In this document: positions 34,003 through 41,803 of the stretch, in pieces
How positions within the stretch are numbered: position 1 is the first letter of the stretch
How the letters are laid out: every line of letters begins with the position of its first letter
Assembly: GCA_024233395.1 (NCBI GenBank)
Contig: JACKPR010000003.1
Coordinates: 372,001-436,000 of the forward strand
From: Chlamydiales bacterium
GTDB lineage: Bacteria > Chlamydiota > Chlamydiia > Chlamydiales > Simkaniaceae
Direction: 5' to 3'
Length of the DNA stretch: 64,000 nt
Position numbers and translations under genes: made by a program
The notes under the pieces: generated by a model
Told to the model about the DNA's origin: nothing
Database searches by the model: none
What the model saw: the letters and a program-made list of their open reading frames with translations, nothing else

Positions 34003-34724
34003 GATAATTCACTCCTATAATGGGAAACTCTTTGCGATAGGGCCTCTCCTCTTAAACGACCGCTCAAGAATGGAATCATGTTAAAGAGGATGTTCCGCGC
34101 AATTTTTAGACGTCCACAGATCCCTTCAACTTTCCCATCGGCAATAATTAAGTGAAGATGAAAGTGAGGAACCGTCTGCCCTGCATCGAAGCCTGTTTTA
34201 CAAAGGAAGTGCTTATCTCCAGGAAAGAGATTTCCAACACGTTTTGCTAAATCAAGGACCTCAGCAAATTCTTCCTGAGTTATATCTTTAAAGGAGTCCC
34301 GATGTTCTTTTGTCACAAAAAGAAAGTGGCGCTCGGTAATGGGGTTATCGGGGTAAAGAATTTTGACAGTTCTTCCTTCCCAAATGACTTGATCTTTGGC
34401 GCGTTCTTGGCAGAAAAAATCCGTTGCTGCCCCTTGTGTCTTAATGGGTGTTCGAGTGGTATATTGCTCTTTTTTATAAAGGGGACGTTCAGGAGCCACA
34501 ATGGCATGCTTGAAAAGAAGGATCAATTGCCTAGTATAGCGAGTCAAAAAATTTCCCGCTTCTTTAACTGGAACATACTCTAAAAACCCATGATCTCCCA
34601 TAAAAAGGAAAGACTTTCCTCCGAGTGACTGGAAGAAATTATAGATTTTTTCAGCTCCTGATTCTTCGATATCAACCGCAGTTGTCCCTACGGTTGGAAG
34701 GTATGTCGTAATTTCTGTAGCCAT
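33987..34724 (-). CDS. HIT-family hydrolase/transferase
   Basis: A 245-residue histidine-triad protein; the motif is QTVPHFHLHLII (HxHxH). HIT proteins hydrolyse or transfer nucleoside monophosphates. About 110 extra residues precede the HIT domain, which is longer than common HINT proteins. It starts at ATG 34724 (MATEITTYLPT); a TTG 15 bases upstream is rejected. There is no Shine-Dalgarno because palindromic element E begins only 8 bp before the ATG. Coupled to the pseudouridine synthase gene downstream. Confidence 0.87.
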   Translation of the reverse strand: MATEITTYLPTVGTTAVDIEESGAEKIYNFFQSLGGKSFLFMGDHGFLEYVPVKEAGNFLTRYTRQLILLFKHAIVAPERPLYKKEQYTTRTPIKTQGAATDFFCQERAKDQVIWEGRTVKILYPDNPITERHFLFVTKEHRDSFKDITQEEFAEVLDLAKRVGNLFPGDKHFLCKTGFDAGQTVPHFHLHLIIADGKVEGICGRLKIARNILFNMIPFLSGRLRGEALSQRVSHYRSELSCHSF

Positions 34725-34731
34725 GCTAACT

Positions 34732-34897
34732 AATACCAATTTCCAAAAATAGAATTACAAATTCCCCTTAATCTTTTTCCGGAAAACCGTGCTTTCGATC
34801 TTGCTAACCATAGGATGGTTAGCTGCGTTCTCCAAGCACAATTTTTCAAAAAAACCTTCAAGCCAATTTGTAACTCTATTTTTTACAATTGGTATAA
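34732..34897. repeat. Palindromic MITE-like element E (166 bp)
   Basis: TAATACCAATTTCCAAAAAT at the left end is the inverse of the right end (TTTTTTACAATTGGTATAA), and pairing continues inwards through AGAATTACAAATT / AATTTGTAACTCT and GTGCTT / AAGCAC to a perfect centre, GCTAACCAT-AGG-ATGGTTAGC. This is the most complete palindrome of the set. It occupies the first half of the 300-bp gap before the small heat-shock gene and abuts the HIT gene start. Confidence 0.8.
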
Positions 34898-34975
34898 ATT
34901 TTGATTAAAGCGAGTTAATTCTAACGCATGTGAAGTTTTTGATGAAGAAAGAAAACTTTTTTCAAATGAAAGTTT

Positions 34976-35004
34976 TGACAAGAATTTCAAGTAAAAAATA
35001 AACT
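34976..35004 (+). promoter_or_regulatory. Promoter of small heat-shock gene
   Basis: TTGACA near 34976 is followed after 17 bp by TAAACT, a fair housekeeping -10. The ATG is about 40 bp downstream, behind AGGAGG. No CIRCE-type inverted repeat was seen, so HrcA control is not evident. Confidence 0.45.
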
Positions 35005-35041
35005 TAATTCTCAGTGGTAATCAATCTCAGGAGGTTATGTC

Positions 35042-35443
35042 ATGTTAAAGAAAAAATTTCCCATGGATGCTTATTGGGAGAACTTTCCTTTTCATTTTGA
35101 TGATGAGTCAGTTTCCATTGCCTCCCATTCATCGGGGCTAAGCGTTTATGAAGAGGGGGATTCTATCATTATCGAAGCAGCCCTTCCAGGTGTTGAATCT
35201 GAAGACATTGAAGTTTCTCAAACTCATGGGTTTCTTTTAATTGAAGGAGAAAAGAAAGAAGAGGAAAAGGAACGCAAATATTATCGCCAAGCTATTCGTT
35301 CTTTTTCATATCGTATTCCACTTCCGGGAGAAGCTGACATCAGCAGTGAGCCTGAAGCAGTTTTCAAAGATGGGGTCATGAAAATCAGCTTTAAAAAAGG
35401 TGAAAATAAGGGAAAATCCATTCCCATCAAAAAAGAGAACTAA
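35042..35443 (+). CDS. Hsp20-family small heat-shock protein
   Basis: A 133-residue alpha-crystallin-domain chaperone that holds unfolding proteins without ATP. Typical motifs: SVYEEGDSIIIEAALPGVESEDIEVS, LLIEGEKKEEEKERKYYRQAIRSFSYRIPLPG and GVMKISFKKGE. A strong AGGAGG precedes the ATG. The start of the protein is short, and the normal C-terminal IxI is present as SIPIKK. Confidence 0.93.
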   Translation: MLKKKFPMDAYWENFPFHFDDESVSIASHSSGLSVYEEGDSIIIEAALPGVESEDIEVSQTHGFLLIEGEKKEEEKERKYYRQAIRSFSYRIPLPGEADISSEPEAVFKDGVMKISFKKGENKGKSIPIKKEN

Positions 35444-35548
35444 TGAAAAGGCTTTTTCTTTTGATGGTGAAGGCAGTGGCTCTCATGAAGTATTTAATCT
35501 TTATAAAACTAGCGGGTGCCCATATCCGTTCAATCAAAAGGAATTGAA

Positions 35549-36055
35549 GTGAAAAAAATTGTAGCTCTTACCCACCACACATTTGAAGATTTAGAACTGA
35601 TGTACCCTGTGATTCGAATGAGAGAAGAAAAAATCGAAGTTGTTATTGCAGGGCTTGAAAAAGAGGTGATTTATAAGGGAAAGAATGGGTATTCATGCAA
35701 AAGTGATAGCGCATTTAAAGATCTAAGAGCAAGCGATTATGATGGTGCATTAATTCCTGGAGGGTTTGCTCCTGACAAGGTTCGACAAATTCCTGAGGTT
35801 TTAGATCTTATCCAAAAACTTCATCAAGAAAAGAAAATGATCGCCTTTATTTGTCATGGAGGATGGGTTCCGATTTCTGCAAAAATTTTAAAAGGAAGGA
35901 AAGCTACAGGAACTATTGCGATTAAAGACGACCTTGAAAATAGTGGAGCGATTTGGGTAAATGAACCTGTTGTTGTAGATGGACATTTAATCAGCTCGCG
36001 AACCCCTACAGACCTTCCCTTTTTTGGAAGGGCCATTGTGGAGTTTTTGCGATGA
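35549..36055 (+). CDS. DJ-1/PfpI-family protein
   Basis: A 168-residue class I glutamine amidotransferase-like protein. Nucleophile elbow FICHGGWVPIS with the reactive cysteine, and GALIPGGFAPDKVR. Family members act as glyoxalases/deglycases, chaperones or proteases. The GTG at 35549 has AAAGGA 7 bases upstream and begins at VKKIVALTHH, the usual domain start; an earlier GTG at 35516 is less likely. It overlaps the PagL-like gene by 4 bp. The 100 bp after the Hsp20 gene hold no obvious terminator. Confidence 0.87.
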   Translation: MKKIVALTHHTFEDLELMYPVIRMREEKIEVVIAGLEKEVIYKGKNGYSCKSDSAFKDLRASDYDGALIPGGFAPDKVRQIPEVLDLIQKLHQEKKMIAFICHGGWVPISAKILKGRKATGTIAIKDDLENSGAIWVNEPVVVDGHLISSRTPTDLPFFGRAIVEFLR

Positions 36056-36552
36056 AAAAATTTCTCCTCCTTTTTTTTGTCCCCTTAGTTCTTTCTGCGA
36101 AAGAACGGGCTCCAATTGAAGAGAGCAAGCTTCTTAATGTTGGCATTGGTGTTTTTAATATTGTACGAAACACCAAAGCGGTTAATTTTCAAATCGAATA
36201 CCGTTCAGATTTTCCTTTTTATCGGAACTCGATGCTCTTTTTTCGCCCTTTAATTGGTGTGATGGGAACAACTCAAGGGTCTGGTTATATTTATACGGGG
36301 ATTGCCTTTGATATATTTTTCACTGAGAGGATTGTCTTTACTCCAAGTTTTGCTCCTGGAATCTATATGAAGGGTGGAGGGATGGAGCTTGGTTTTCCCC
36401 TTGAATATCGTTCTTCTGCAGAGCTTTCCTACCGATTTAAAAATAAGAGTCGGTTTGGGGGAATGTTCTATCACATCTCAAATGCAAGCCTTGGTTTTAG
36501 AAATCCTGGGACTGAATGCCTTGTGTTTTTCTATTCCATTCCCTTGCCTTAA
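36052..36552 (+). CDS. PagL-like lipid A 3-O-deacylase (acyloxyacyl hydrolase)
   Basis: A 166-residue outer-membrane beta-barrel enzyme that removes an ester-linked acyl chain from lipid A. It has a signal peptide (MKKFLLLFFVPLVLSAKE) and alternating beta strands. The catalytic triad pattern is present: H141 and S143 (FYHISNASLGFRNPG) and E155. The His-Ser-Glu spacing (2 and 12) matches PagL (H126, S128, E140). It starts 4 bp inside the PfpI-like gene. Such an enzyme would remodel LPS in the host. Confidence 0.8.
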   Translation: MKKFLLLFFVPLVLSAKERAPIEESKLLNVGIGVFNIVRNTKAVNFQIEYRSDFPFYRNSMLFFRPLIGVMGTTQGSGYIYTGIAFDIFFTERIVFTPSFAPGIYMKGGGMELGFPLEYRSSAELSYRFKNKSRFGGMFYHISNASLGFRNPGTECLVFFYSIPLP

Positions 36553-36644
36553 CTCCTACAGTTTCAAATACAAAAAAATATTTTTCAAAACCCTTTTTTT
36601 AAAAATTTGCCGTTTGTAAAATAAATATAGGGGACCGACTAATA

Positions 36645-36808
36645 TATACCGAACCTGTTTCAAAAGTTGGTTTTTTCCTGCGTCAACATCTTGACCTTTA
36701 AACTCCTCTGCATCGCCCCTATCTTTTTAGATAGGCGCTGCTTCTAGGAGGTTAAATATCAAGCGTTCACTTTGGAAAAATGCCAGCTTTTGAAACAGTT
36801 TCGGTATA
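36645..36808. repeat. Palindromic MITE-like element D (164 bp)
   Basis: TATACCGAACCTGTTTCAAA at 36645 faces TTTGAAACAGTTTCGGTATA ending at 36808, with one mismatch in 20. The inside is an imperfect palindrome, with centre CCTATCT-TTTT-AGATAGG. It fills much of the 358-bp gap between the PagL-like and YheT-like genes; the remaining 100 bp before 36911 show nothing recognisable. Confidence 0.75.
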
Positions 36809-36910
36809 GTAAGTCAGTTTTGATTATCAAATGCAAAACAACAGAGTATCAATGAGATATAAATCTCATCGCGCTCTAGCCGTGCCAATTGCTTTTCTGG
36901 GGGGAAAAAG

Positions 36911-37879
36911 ATGTCAGAGCAGCCTGTTTTTAAACCATTTCCACTTTGGACAGGGTGTCATGCACAAACCATTGCTGGTTCTTTTCTCTCTTTTGGGAGT
37001 AGTCCTTCATCCTTAAAGCGTTTTGTTTATCTTCCTGATGGAGATAAGCTTGTCTTGGAAATTACAACACCTAAAGGATGGAGGGATGAGGATAAAACTG
37101 TTGTTCTCATTCACGGGCTATGTGGTTCTCATCGCTCTCCCTATATTGTCAGGATGGCTCGTAAACTTCTAAAAAAGAGAGTTCGAGTCGTTAGAGTCAA
37201 TCTAAGGGGATGTGGAAGTGGAAGAGGGCATGCGAAAAAAATGTACCATTCAGAATCCAGTGAAGACATCTGGCAAGCAATCAAAGAGATCAAGCGTGAT
37301 GCACCGTATTCTCCGATTACGATTATTGGATATTCCTTGGGGGGTAATGTTGTCCTAAAGATGGGGGGAGAAAGAGGAAAAGAAGCGAATCAGTTGATTG
37401 ATAAGCTCATTTCAGTTAATCCTCCCATTCATGTCGAATCGACAATTGAACACCTATCGAAAAATCATTTTTATGAACGTTATTTCATGACAGCCCTTAG
37501 GGAAGATGTCGCCTATCGACATGAAAGCTTCCATGATTTGCCGCCCATTCGTATTCCCACAGAAATGACCCTTCTTGAATTTAATGAATTTTATATTGCT
37601 CCACAATCAGGCTATGACAATGTCCATGAGTATTACAATGCTTGTAGTTCTTGTCGTCTAGTCCATGACATTTCGGTATCTTGTTCGATTCTTTTTTCCC
37701 GAGATGATCCGATTGTTGATTGTAATCTATTAGATCAAAGCGATCTTCCAAAAAATGTTGACGTTGTCATTACTGAAAATGGAGGGCATTTAGGTTATTT
37801 AGGGACTCCAGGTCAAAAAGGGGGATTTCATTGGATGGATTCTCTCCTCCTCCAATGGGTTTTTGAGAAACGGGAATAG
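36911..37879 (+). CDS. YheT-family alpha/beta hydrolase
   Basis: A 322-residue hydrolase. FPLWTGCHAQTIAG near the N-terminus and VLIHGLCGSHRSPYI (oxyanion region) are typical of YheT. The nucleophile elbow is IGYSLGGNV, the acid lies in SRDDPIVD and the His in ENGGHLGYLG, so the triad is complete. GGGGGAAAAAG precedes the ATG. The physiological substrate is unknown. Confidence 0.9.
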   Translation: MSEQPVFKPFPLWTGCHAQTIAGSFLSFGSSPSSLKRFVYLPDGDKLVLEITTPKGWRDEDKTVVLIHGLCGSHRSPYIVRMARKLLKKRVRVVRVNLRGCGSGRGHAKKMYHSESSEDIWQAIKEIKRDAPYSPITIIGYSLGGNVVLKMGGERGKEANQLIDKLISVNPPIHVESTIEHLSKNHFYERYFMTALREDVAYRHESFHDLPPIRIPTEMTLLEFNEFYIAPQSGYDNVHEYYNACSSCRLVHDISVSCSILFSRDDPIVDCNLLDQSDLPKNVDVVITENGGHLGYLGTPGQKGGFHWMDSLLLQWVFEKRE

Positions 37880-37930
37880 GTTTGAATTTGACATGCTCCG
37901 CCTATTCTCGCTTCTCTTTTAACCTGTTGT

Positions 37931-38338
37931 TTAATATTGGTTTTTATGAGTCTTTAACCAATGAAGAATATCTGAGGATTCATACATCGCTTGTCCATTA
38001 ATCACAAGACAAGGAACCTGTCTCTTTCCTCCAATTTGAACTAATTCTTGCGCTGCTCGTCTATCTGTTCCAATATCCTTTGTAGGGATTGTTTTCCGTT
38101 CTTTTTTAAGATATTTCGTTACCTTTGTACAATAGGGGCAAGAATTGCGAATATAAAGAACAAGCTGAGGGCGCTCAACGCTATGGCTCGACACAGATTC
38201 GTCCTTTTCGTATTCTTCTTGAAGACAAGCAACCATCCCATCATAAAGTGTAAGCAGAGGGGCTAGAGCTTTTACATCCCCATCGATAATGATCTCATCA
38301 TGGTAGGGGGCTTCAAGAATTGCGGGATCCATATCCAT
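37931..38338 (-). CDS. Glutaredoxin-like protein
   Basis: A 135-residue protein. The C-terminal 85 residues are a glutaredoxin domain with CPYC active site (RNSCPYCTKV), a Pro in QVPCLVI (cis-Pro), and SSDILHWL. The N-terminal 50 residues (DPAILEAPYHDEIIIDGDVK) are an extension like the glutathione S-transferase-type region in YfcG/GrxB-like fusions. ATG 38338 is preferred because AGGAGG lies 8 bases upstream. The gene follows the lipase-like gene by 23 bp. Confidence 0.87.
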   Translation of the reverse strand: MDMDPAILEAPYHDEIIIDGDVKALAPLLTLYDGMVACLQEEYEKDESVSSHSVERPQLVLYIRNSCPYCTKVTKYLKKERKTIPTKDIGTDRRAAQELVQIGGKRQVPCLVINGQAMYESSDILHWLKTHKNQY

Positions 38339-38361
38339 TATCAAATCCTCCTGAAAATTAA

Positions 38362-39426
38362 CTAATTAGGAAAAAGGAATTTTAGCCCAAATTCATATAT
38401 TACGGAAGAGGTTTGTTTTTGGAGCTTTGAATAAAACTCTCTTGATTTAGAGCAATTTTCTTCCTCTAAATCGATTTCATGGAGATAACCTCGAGTCTCT
38501 GCAAAAAGGAGAATCTCATGAGCTCGAACCGGAGATAAGGGTTTTTCTAATGAAACTTCAAAAACATCCCCAAAAAGCATTCCTAATTTAGAAATCAAAT
38601 CCCCTCTACAAACAAACCCTGTGAATGCAGGCTTTTCATCCAAAGCATTCCATTGGTCAACGAGATGTTTAGAAACGCCTGGAAAATTAAAGGCATAGGA
38701 TGATTCATAAGGTTCTTGGCTCATCCATTCTGATTCATGGATTAATGTATATGCCGCAACAACTCCACCCAAACTATGGCCGATGACTCGAGCTGCACGA
38801 TTTTCCTTTCTTAACCATTCTTGTATTGGCTTTTGTCCCTTTTCAAAAAGAGTCCATCCCGGTCCCTTTGGATCTAGATCGCTGATAATTGAAGCACGTC
38901 CTCCCTCTGTCATAAAGGAAAAATCTGTCCCTCGAAATAGGAGAATCGGGGGGCCTATCCCATCACTTCTTACCAGTCCAAAAGCGCGAATCTTATTCCA
39001 CAGATCGAAAACACGATCAACAACATGGGTTGTCATCGTCATACATCCATCCCTTCCCATAATAGGAAGGGGAATGGTGTGCCCTTGCTTCAAATTTCGA
39101 TAGGCCATGACTTTGGCCAGCACTTCACAGACGGCCCATTCGCAAAGTTTAGGATTTTCAATATGCTCATAGATTTTCTGAAAAACTTCGCCTACCTTCT
39201 GAATATCTTCAAAACTGGGAGTGACTCTACAGATGATCCCCTTGGAAGCAAATTTTTCGCGATAACTCTTTCCAAAACGGTTGAACGACTCAGAGGGGTT
39301 CTCATAAACTTGAACGTTTTTATTCTCATTCAATTCATAACAACGAGAGGGATACTTAAATAGCCAGGAAAGAAAAATTTCCCAGTACTTAAAGCTCTGC
39401 GCTGAAAATGAAAAGTCATCAGTCAT
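38362..39426 (-). CDS. Class 3 lipase-like protein
   Basis: A 354-residue protein with the serine-hydrolase elbow VIGHSLGGVVAAYTL, preceded by ILLFRGTDFSF (oxyanion loop), and PVRAHEILLFAE, which may give the His. This layout is the Lipase_3 family (triacylglycerol lipase/phospholipase). No signal peptide is visible, so it may be cytosolic or delivered by type III secretion. The upstream in-frame ATG at 39438 lies inside a terminator hairpin, so the start at ATG 39426 is preferred, though its ribosome site is weak. Confidence 0.75.
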   Translation of the reverse strand: MTDDFSFSAQSFKYWEIFLSWLFKYPSRCYELNENKNVQVYENPSESFNRFGKSYREKFASKGIICRVTPSFEDIQKVGEVFQKIYEHIENPKLCEWAVCEVLAKVMAYRNLKQGHTIPLPIMGRDGCMTMTTHVVDRVFDLWNKIRAFGLVRSDGIGPPILLFRGTDFSFMTEGGRASIISDLDPKGPGWTLFEKGQKPIQEWLRKENRAARVIGHSLGGVVAAYTLIHESEWMSQEPYESSYAFNFPGVSKHLVDQWNALDEKPAFTGFVCRGDLISKLGMLFGDVFEVSLEKPLSPVRAHEILLFAETRGYLHEIDLEEENCSKSREFYSKLQKQTSSVIYEFGLKFLFPN

Positions 39427-39446
39427 AAAAAAGCCCATAGGGGCTT
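39425..39446 (-). terminator. Intrinsic terminator
   Basis: On the minus strand, AAGCCCC-TAT-GGGCTT is followed by TTTTTT. It stands between the basic repeat protein gene and the lipase-like gene, downstream of another hairpin at 39452, making a tandem pair. Confidence 0.6.
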
Positions 39447-39451
39447 GATAA

Positions 39452-39491
39452 GAAAAGGCCCCTTATTCGCATAGTAGGAATCGGGGCCCTT
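39452..39491 (-). terminator. Intrinsic terminator, strong stem
   Basis: On the minus strand, AAGGGCCCCGATTC pairs with GAATAAGGGGCCTT with a 9-base loop, followed by TTCTTATC. It lies just after the stop codon of the gene at 39509 and is a good terminator for it. Confidence 0.65.
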
Positions 39492-39508
39492 CAGGTCAAC
39501 GGCAATTT

Positions 39509-40273
39509 TTATTGCTTCCAAGGATCTTTGACTTCATACCCTTGTGAATCTACACGGTGACCACGCCGTTTTTCTTGCCTTTCTCTTGGATCAACACTTC
39601 CTGTAGATGGAGAGTGAGAGGAAAAGCTCCTGAGATCATGTAAAGAGCTATGGCCTCGGTCAAGTGGAGGTGAGGGAGATCTTCTTTCTTCTCTCCGCTT
39701 GGGTTGCCTTGCACCTGAATCAACACCAAATCCTAATACTGACGGAGTACTGTGGCTAGATGATCTTCCTAACCCATCTCTACCAACACTCTCTGGTGGT
39801 CTATATGGAGGAGATGAATAGGTGCTTGGAGGTACTTCCCAAGTTCTGGAAGGATCTTTTCGACGCTTTTCTTGCCTTACCCCTTGATCGACAGCCCCAG
39901 TATGAGAGGAAGGTGGTAGTCCAAAACCTCCACGTCCTTGAGAAATTTCCCAAGGATAAGGAATATGAAAGCATCCCCAGCCTCCAGAGCTGCCATCAGA
40001 TCTTCCACTACCATCACCAGGAGATTTCCCAAAAATGTTGAAGACAACGCGTTTGATACAATCGCAGTTCATTCCCAAAGCATGGTAAATTCCAAAGGAA
40101 GCCACTCCTAAAGTTGCAATTCCTCTTAAACTTTTTGGGAATGATTTATAAACAACTGTGGATGCTGAGACCGTTAGCAATAAATAAAACAAACGATCGC
40201 CAGGGGAAGGTGGTTGATAAGGGGGGGGTTCTTCTCTTCGAGGAGAAGATGATGGTCTCCGTAAACTTTCCAT
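39509..40273 (-). CDS. Basic repeat protein with hydrophobic N-terminal region
   Basis: A 254-residue protein of unknown family with TAGGAG upstream. After a proline-rich N-terminus (about 1-27) come two hydrophobic stretches (about 28-45, LFYLLLTVSASTVVYKSF; 50-70, GIATLGVASFGIYHALGM). A Gly/Ser-rich linker and a disordered basic tail follow, in which a unit of type VDxGxRQxKRRxxxxxS occurs three times (DQGVRQEKRR, DSGARQPKRR, DPRERQEKRR) with Ser/Pro-rich spacers. The build is consistent with an Inc-like or secreted membrane protein with a basic binding tail. Confidence 0.65.
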   Translation of the reverse strand: MESLRRPSSSPRREEPPPYQPPSPGDRLFYLLLTVSASTVVYKSFPKSLRGIATLGVASFGIYHALGMNCDCIKRVVFNIFGKSPGDGSGRSDGSSGGWGCFHIPYPWEISQGRGGFGLPPSSHTGAVDQGVRQEKRRKDPSRTWEVPPSTYSSPPYRPPESVGRDGLGRSSSHSTPSVLGFGVDSGARQPKRREERRSPSPPLDRGHSSLHDLRSFSSHSPSTGSVDPRERQEKRRGHRVDSQGYEVKDPWKQ

Positions 40274-40289
40274 GTCTTTCTCCTAACTC

Positions 40290-40910
40290 TTATAAAGGTT
40301 TTGGGGTTCCGCGCACATAAAGAATATCTTCTGTCGCGCTATAACTGACTAAGATATAGTCATAATCTGAAAAATATTTGGAAAACCAGTTGTTATTTTT
40401 TCCAATAACAATCACATCTCCAATCTTCCAATGTCTAAGGTAATCAAAATCCTCAGGATCGATTTTCCACCGCATTTTCATTCCTTGTTGAGTCACAAGA
40501 ATAATTTCTTGATAGCTTCTATCAATTTCAGCTAACCGCAAAGCATGAGGATTTTTTACAGCAGCACTTTTCCAGATATCGGCTTTAAAATACTCTTTAT
40601 TGGTCTCATTGATGACATAAAATTCAGAACCACCAAAAGGATAAGGATTAGGGCAAAAAGTAATCTGATCATAATAATCCCAATGCTTCATGGCATTTTT
40701 ATGACTCGGAATTGCTTTAAACTGCGTTCCATCTTCAATTTCAATAATTCCATCAGACCCTATTCCGCGAAGCTCATGTTCTCCCGCTCCTAAAATCTGA
40801 CCGACTTTAGGGGGTTGATATTCTGGGTAAAATATTTGAGGTCTAGTGTGATGATATTCAGCATATAAACTGCCTACTACAAGGAGTAGGGTAAGGATGG
40901 TTTTCTTCAT
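40290..40910 (-). CDS. Secreted protein, paralogue of the gene at 41027
   Basis: A 206-residue protein with a signal peptide (MKKTILTLLLVVGSLYAE). The start at 40910 has GGGAG 8 bases upstream. It shares with the next gene the order AGEHxLxG, NPYPxGGSxFYV, Wx(I/V)GDxVxxGKNNxWFSxYFSDxxYI. No catalytic motif is visible. It is probably periplasmic or outer-surface and arose by duplication. Confidence 0.75.
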   Translation of the reverse strand: MKKTILTLLLVVGSLYAEYHHTRPQIFYPEYQPPKVGQILGAGEHELRGIGSDGIIEIEDGTQFKAIPSHKNAMKHWDYYDQITFCPNPYPFGGSEFYVINETNKEYFKADIWKSAAVKNPHALRLAEIDRSYQEIILVTQQGMKMRWKIDPEDFDYLRHWKIGDVIVIGKNNNWFSKYFSDYDYILVSYSATEDILYVRGTPKPL

Positions 40911-41026
40911 ACTTTTTTCTCCCATCGAAAAGTAATAATAAATTTAATCAGGGGAGAATAAGGTATCAAGGAATTTTAATAAAAGAAAAACTTTGCCCCA
41001 CAGATATCTGTGGGGCATGATCAGTT

Positions 41027-41632
41027 TTAATAGGGTTTTACCCGAATATGAGTAGAATAAGGATGTCTATTACAGTTGATCATAATGTAGCTACAATCGG
41101 AAAAGTAACCTGAAAACCAGTGGTTATTCTTGCCAAGGACAACGCGATCACCAACTTGCCATCCTTGGATGATTTCAAGATCTTTTTCCTCAACTTGCCA
41201 ACTATATTTATTTCCAGTTCTTGTCGTTAATACAATTTCACCATCAAACGGATCAATATGGATGATCGTCTTGGTGTGGTCATTAAATTCATTAGGAGGG
41301 GAGTAAAGGTTTGCATGAACAAATTCATCCCGATTAATATTATAAACATAAAAATCAGACCCGCCCCCTGGATAGGGGTTATGAGAGATCGAAAGGTGCT
41401 CATGGTATTCCCACTCATCCGCAACTTTTCGTTCGTCTGCTTTAAGAACTTTTAAAATCATCCCATTTTCTATTTGGATTTTTCCATCGCGGCTTTTTCC
41501 CGTAAGAAGATGCTCTCCAGCATTTAGAATGACAGGAACAAGATGTCCTTTCGAATGAAGGGGCTCCTCAGCATGTAGCTGAATACCTAGAAAAGCTAAA
41601 AGAATCGACAGATAAATTAATTGTTTTTTCAT
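41027..41632 (-). CDS. Secreted protein, paralogue of the gene at 40290
   Basis: A 201-residue protein with a signal peptide (MKKQLIYLSILLAFLGIQLHAE). ATG 41632 is 5 bases from GGAG; the ATG at 41635 is too close. It shares the NPYPGGGSDFYVYN, WQVGDRVVLGKNNHWFS and YFSDCSYI blocks with the downstream paralogue. Function unknown. Confidence 0.75.
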   Translation of the reverse strand: MKKQLIYLSILLAFLGIQLHAEEPLHSKGHLVPVILNAGEHLLTGKSRDGKIQIENGMILKVLKADERKVADEWEYHEHLSISHNPYPGGGSDFYVYNINRDEFVHANLYSPPNEFNDHTKTIIHIDPFDGEIVLTTRTGNKYSWQVEEKDLEIIQGWQVGDRVVLGKNNHWFSGYFSDCSYIMINCNRHPYSTHIRVKPY

Positions 41633-41712
41633 CATAACTCCACCTAAAGATTTGGTTATCAAGATCTCAGAACAGAGTAAACGATAAAGATTATTTTAAT
41701 AAATAAAAATTT

Positions 41713-41769
41713 ATATAGTGAACATGTTTCGTTTGCAGCGAAAAGTCCTCTGTGAATCATTTTCGGTAT
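41713..41769. repeat. Short degenerate copy of element D ends
   Basis: TATAGTGAACATGTTTCG at 41713 and CATTTTCGGTATA ending at 41769 resemble the two ends of element D (TATACCGAACCTGTTTC and inverse). About 13 of 18 end positions pair. At 57 bp it may be a deletion derivative. Confidence 0.35.
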
Positions 41770-41803
41770 ACATCAACACATCAGAGAATGCATAATAGAA
41801 AAT

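Noticed and set aside
39427..39438. Upstream start codon for the lipase-like gene
   Set aside because: The ATG at 39438 lies in the stem-loop of an intrinsic terminator with a following T-run, so the next in-frame ATG at 39426 is preferred.
39760..40041. Plus-strand open frame antisense to the basic repeat protein
   Set aside because: It mirrors low-complexity repeats; no ribosome site and no recognisable domain.
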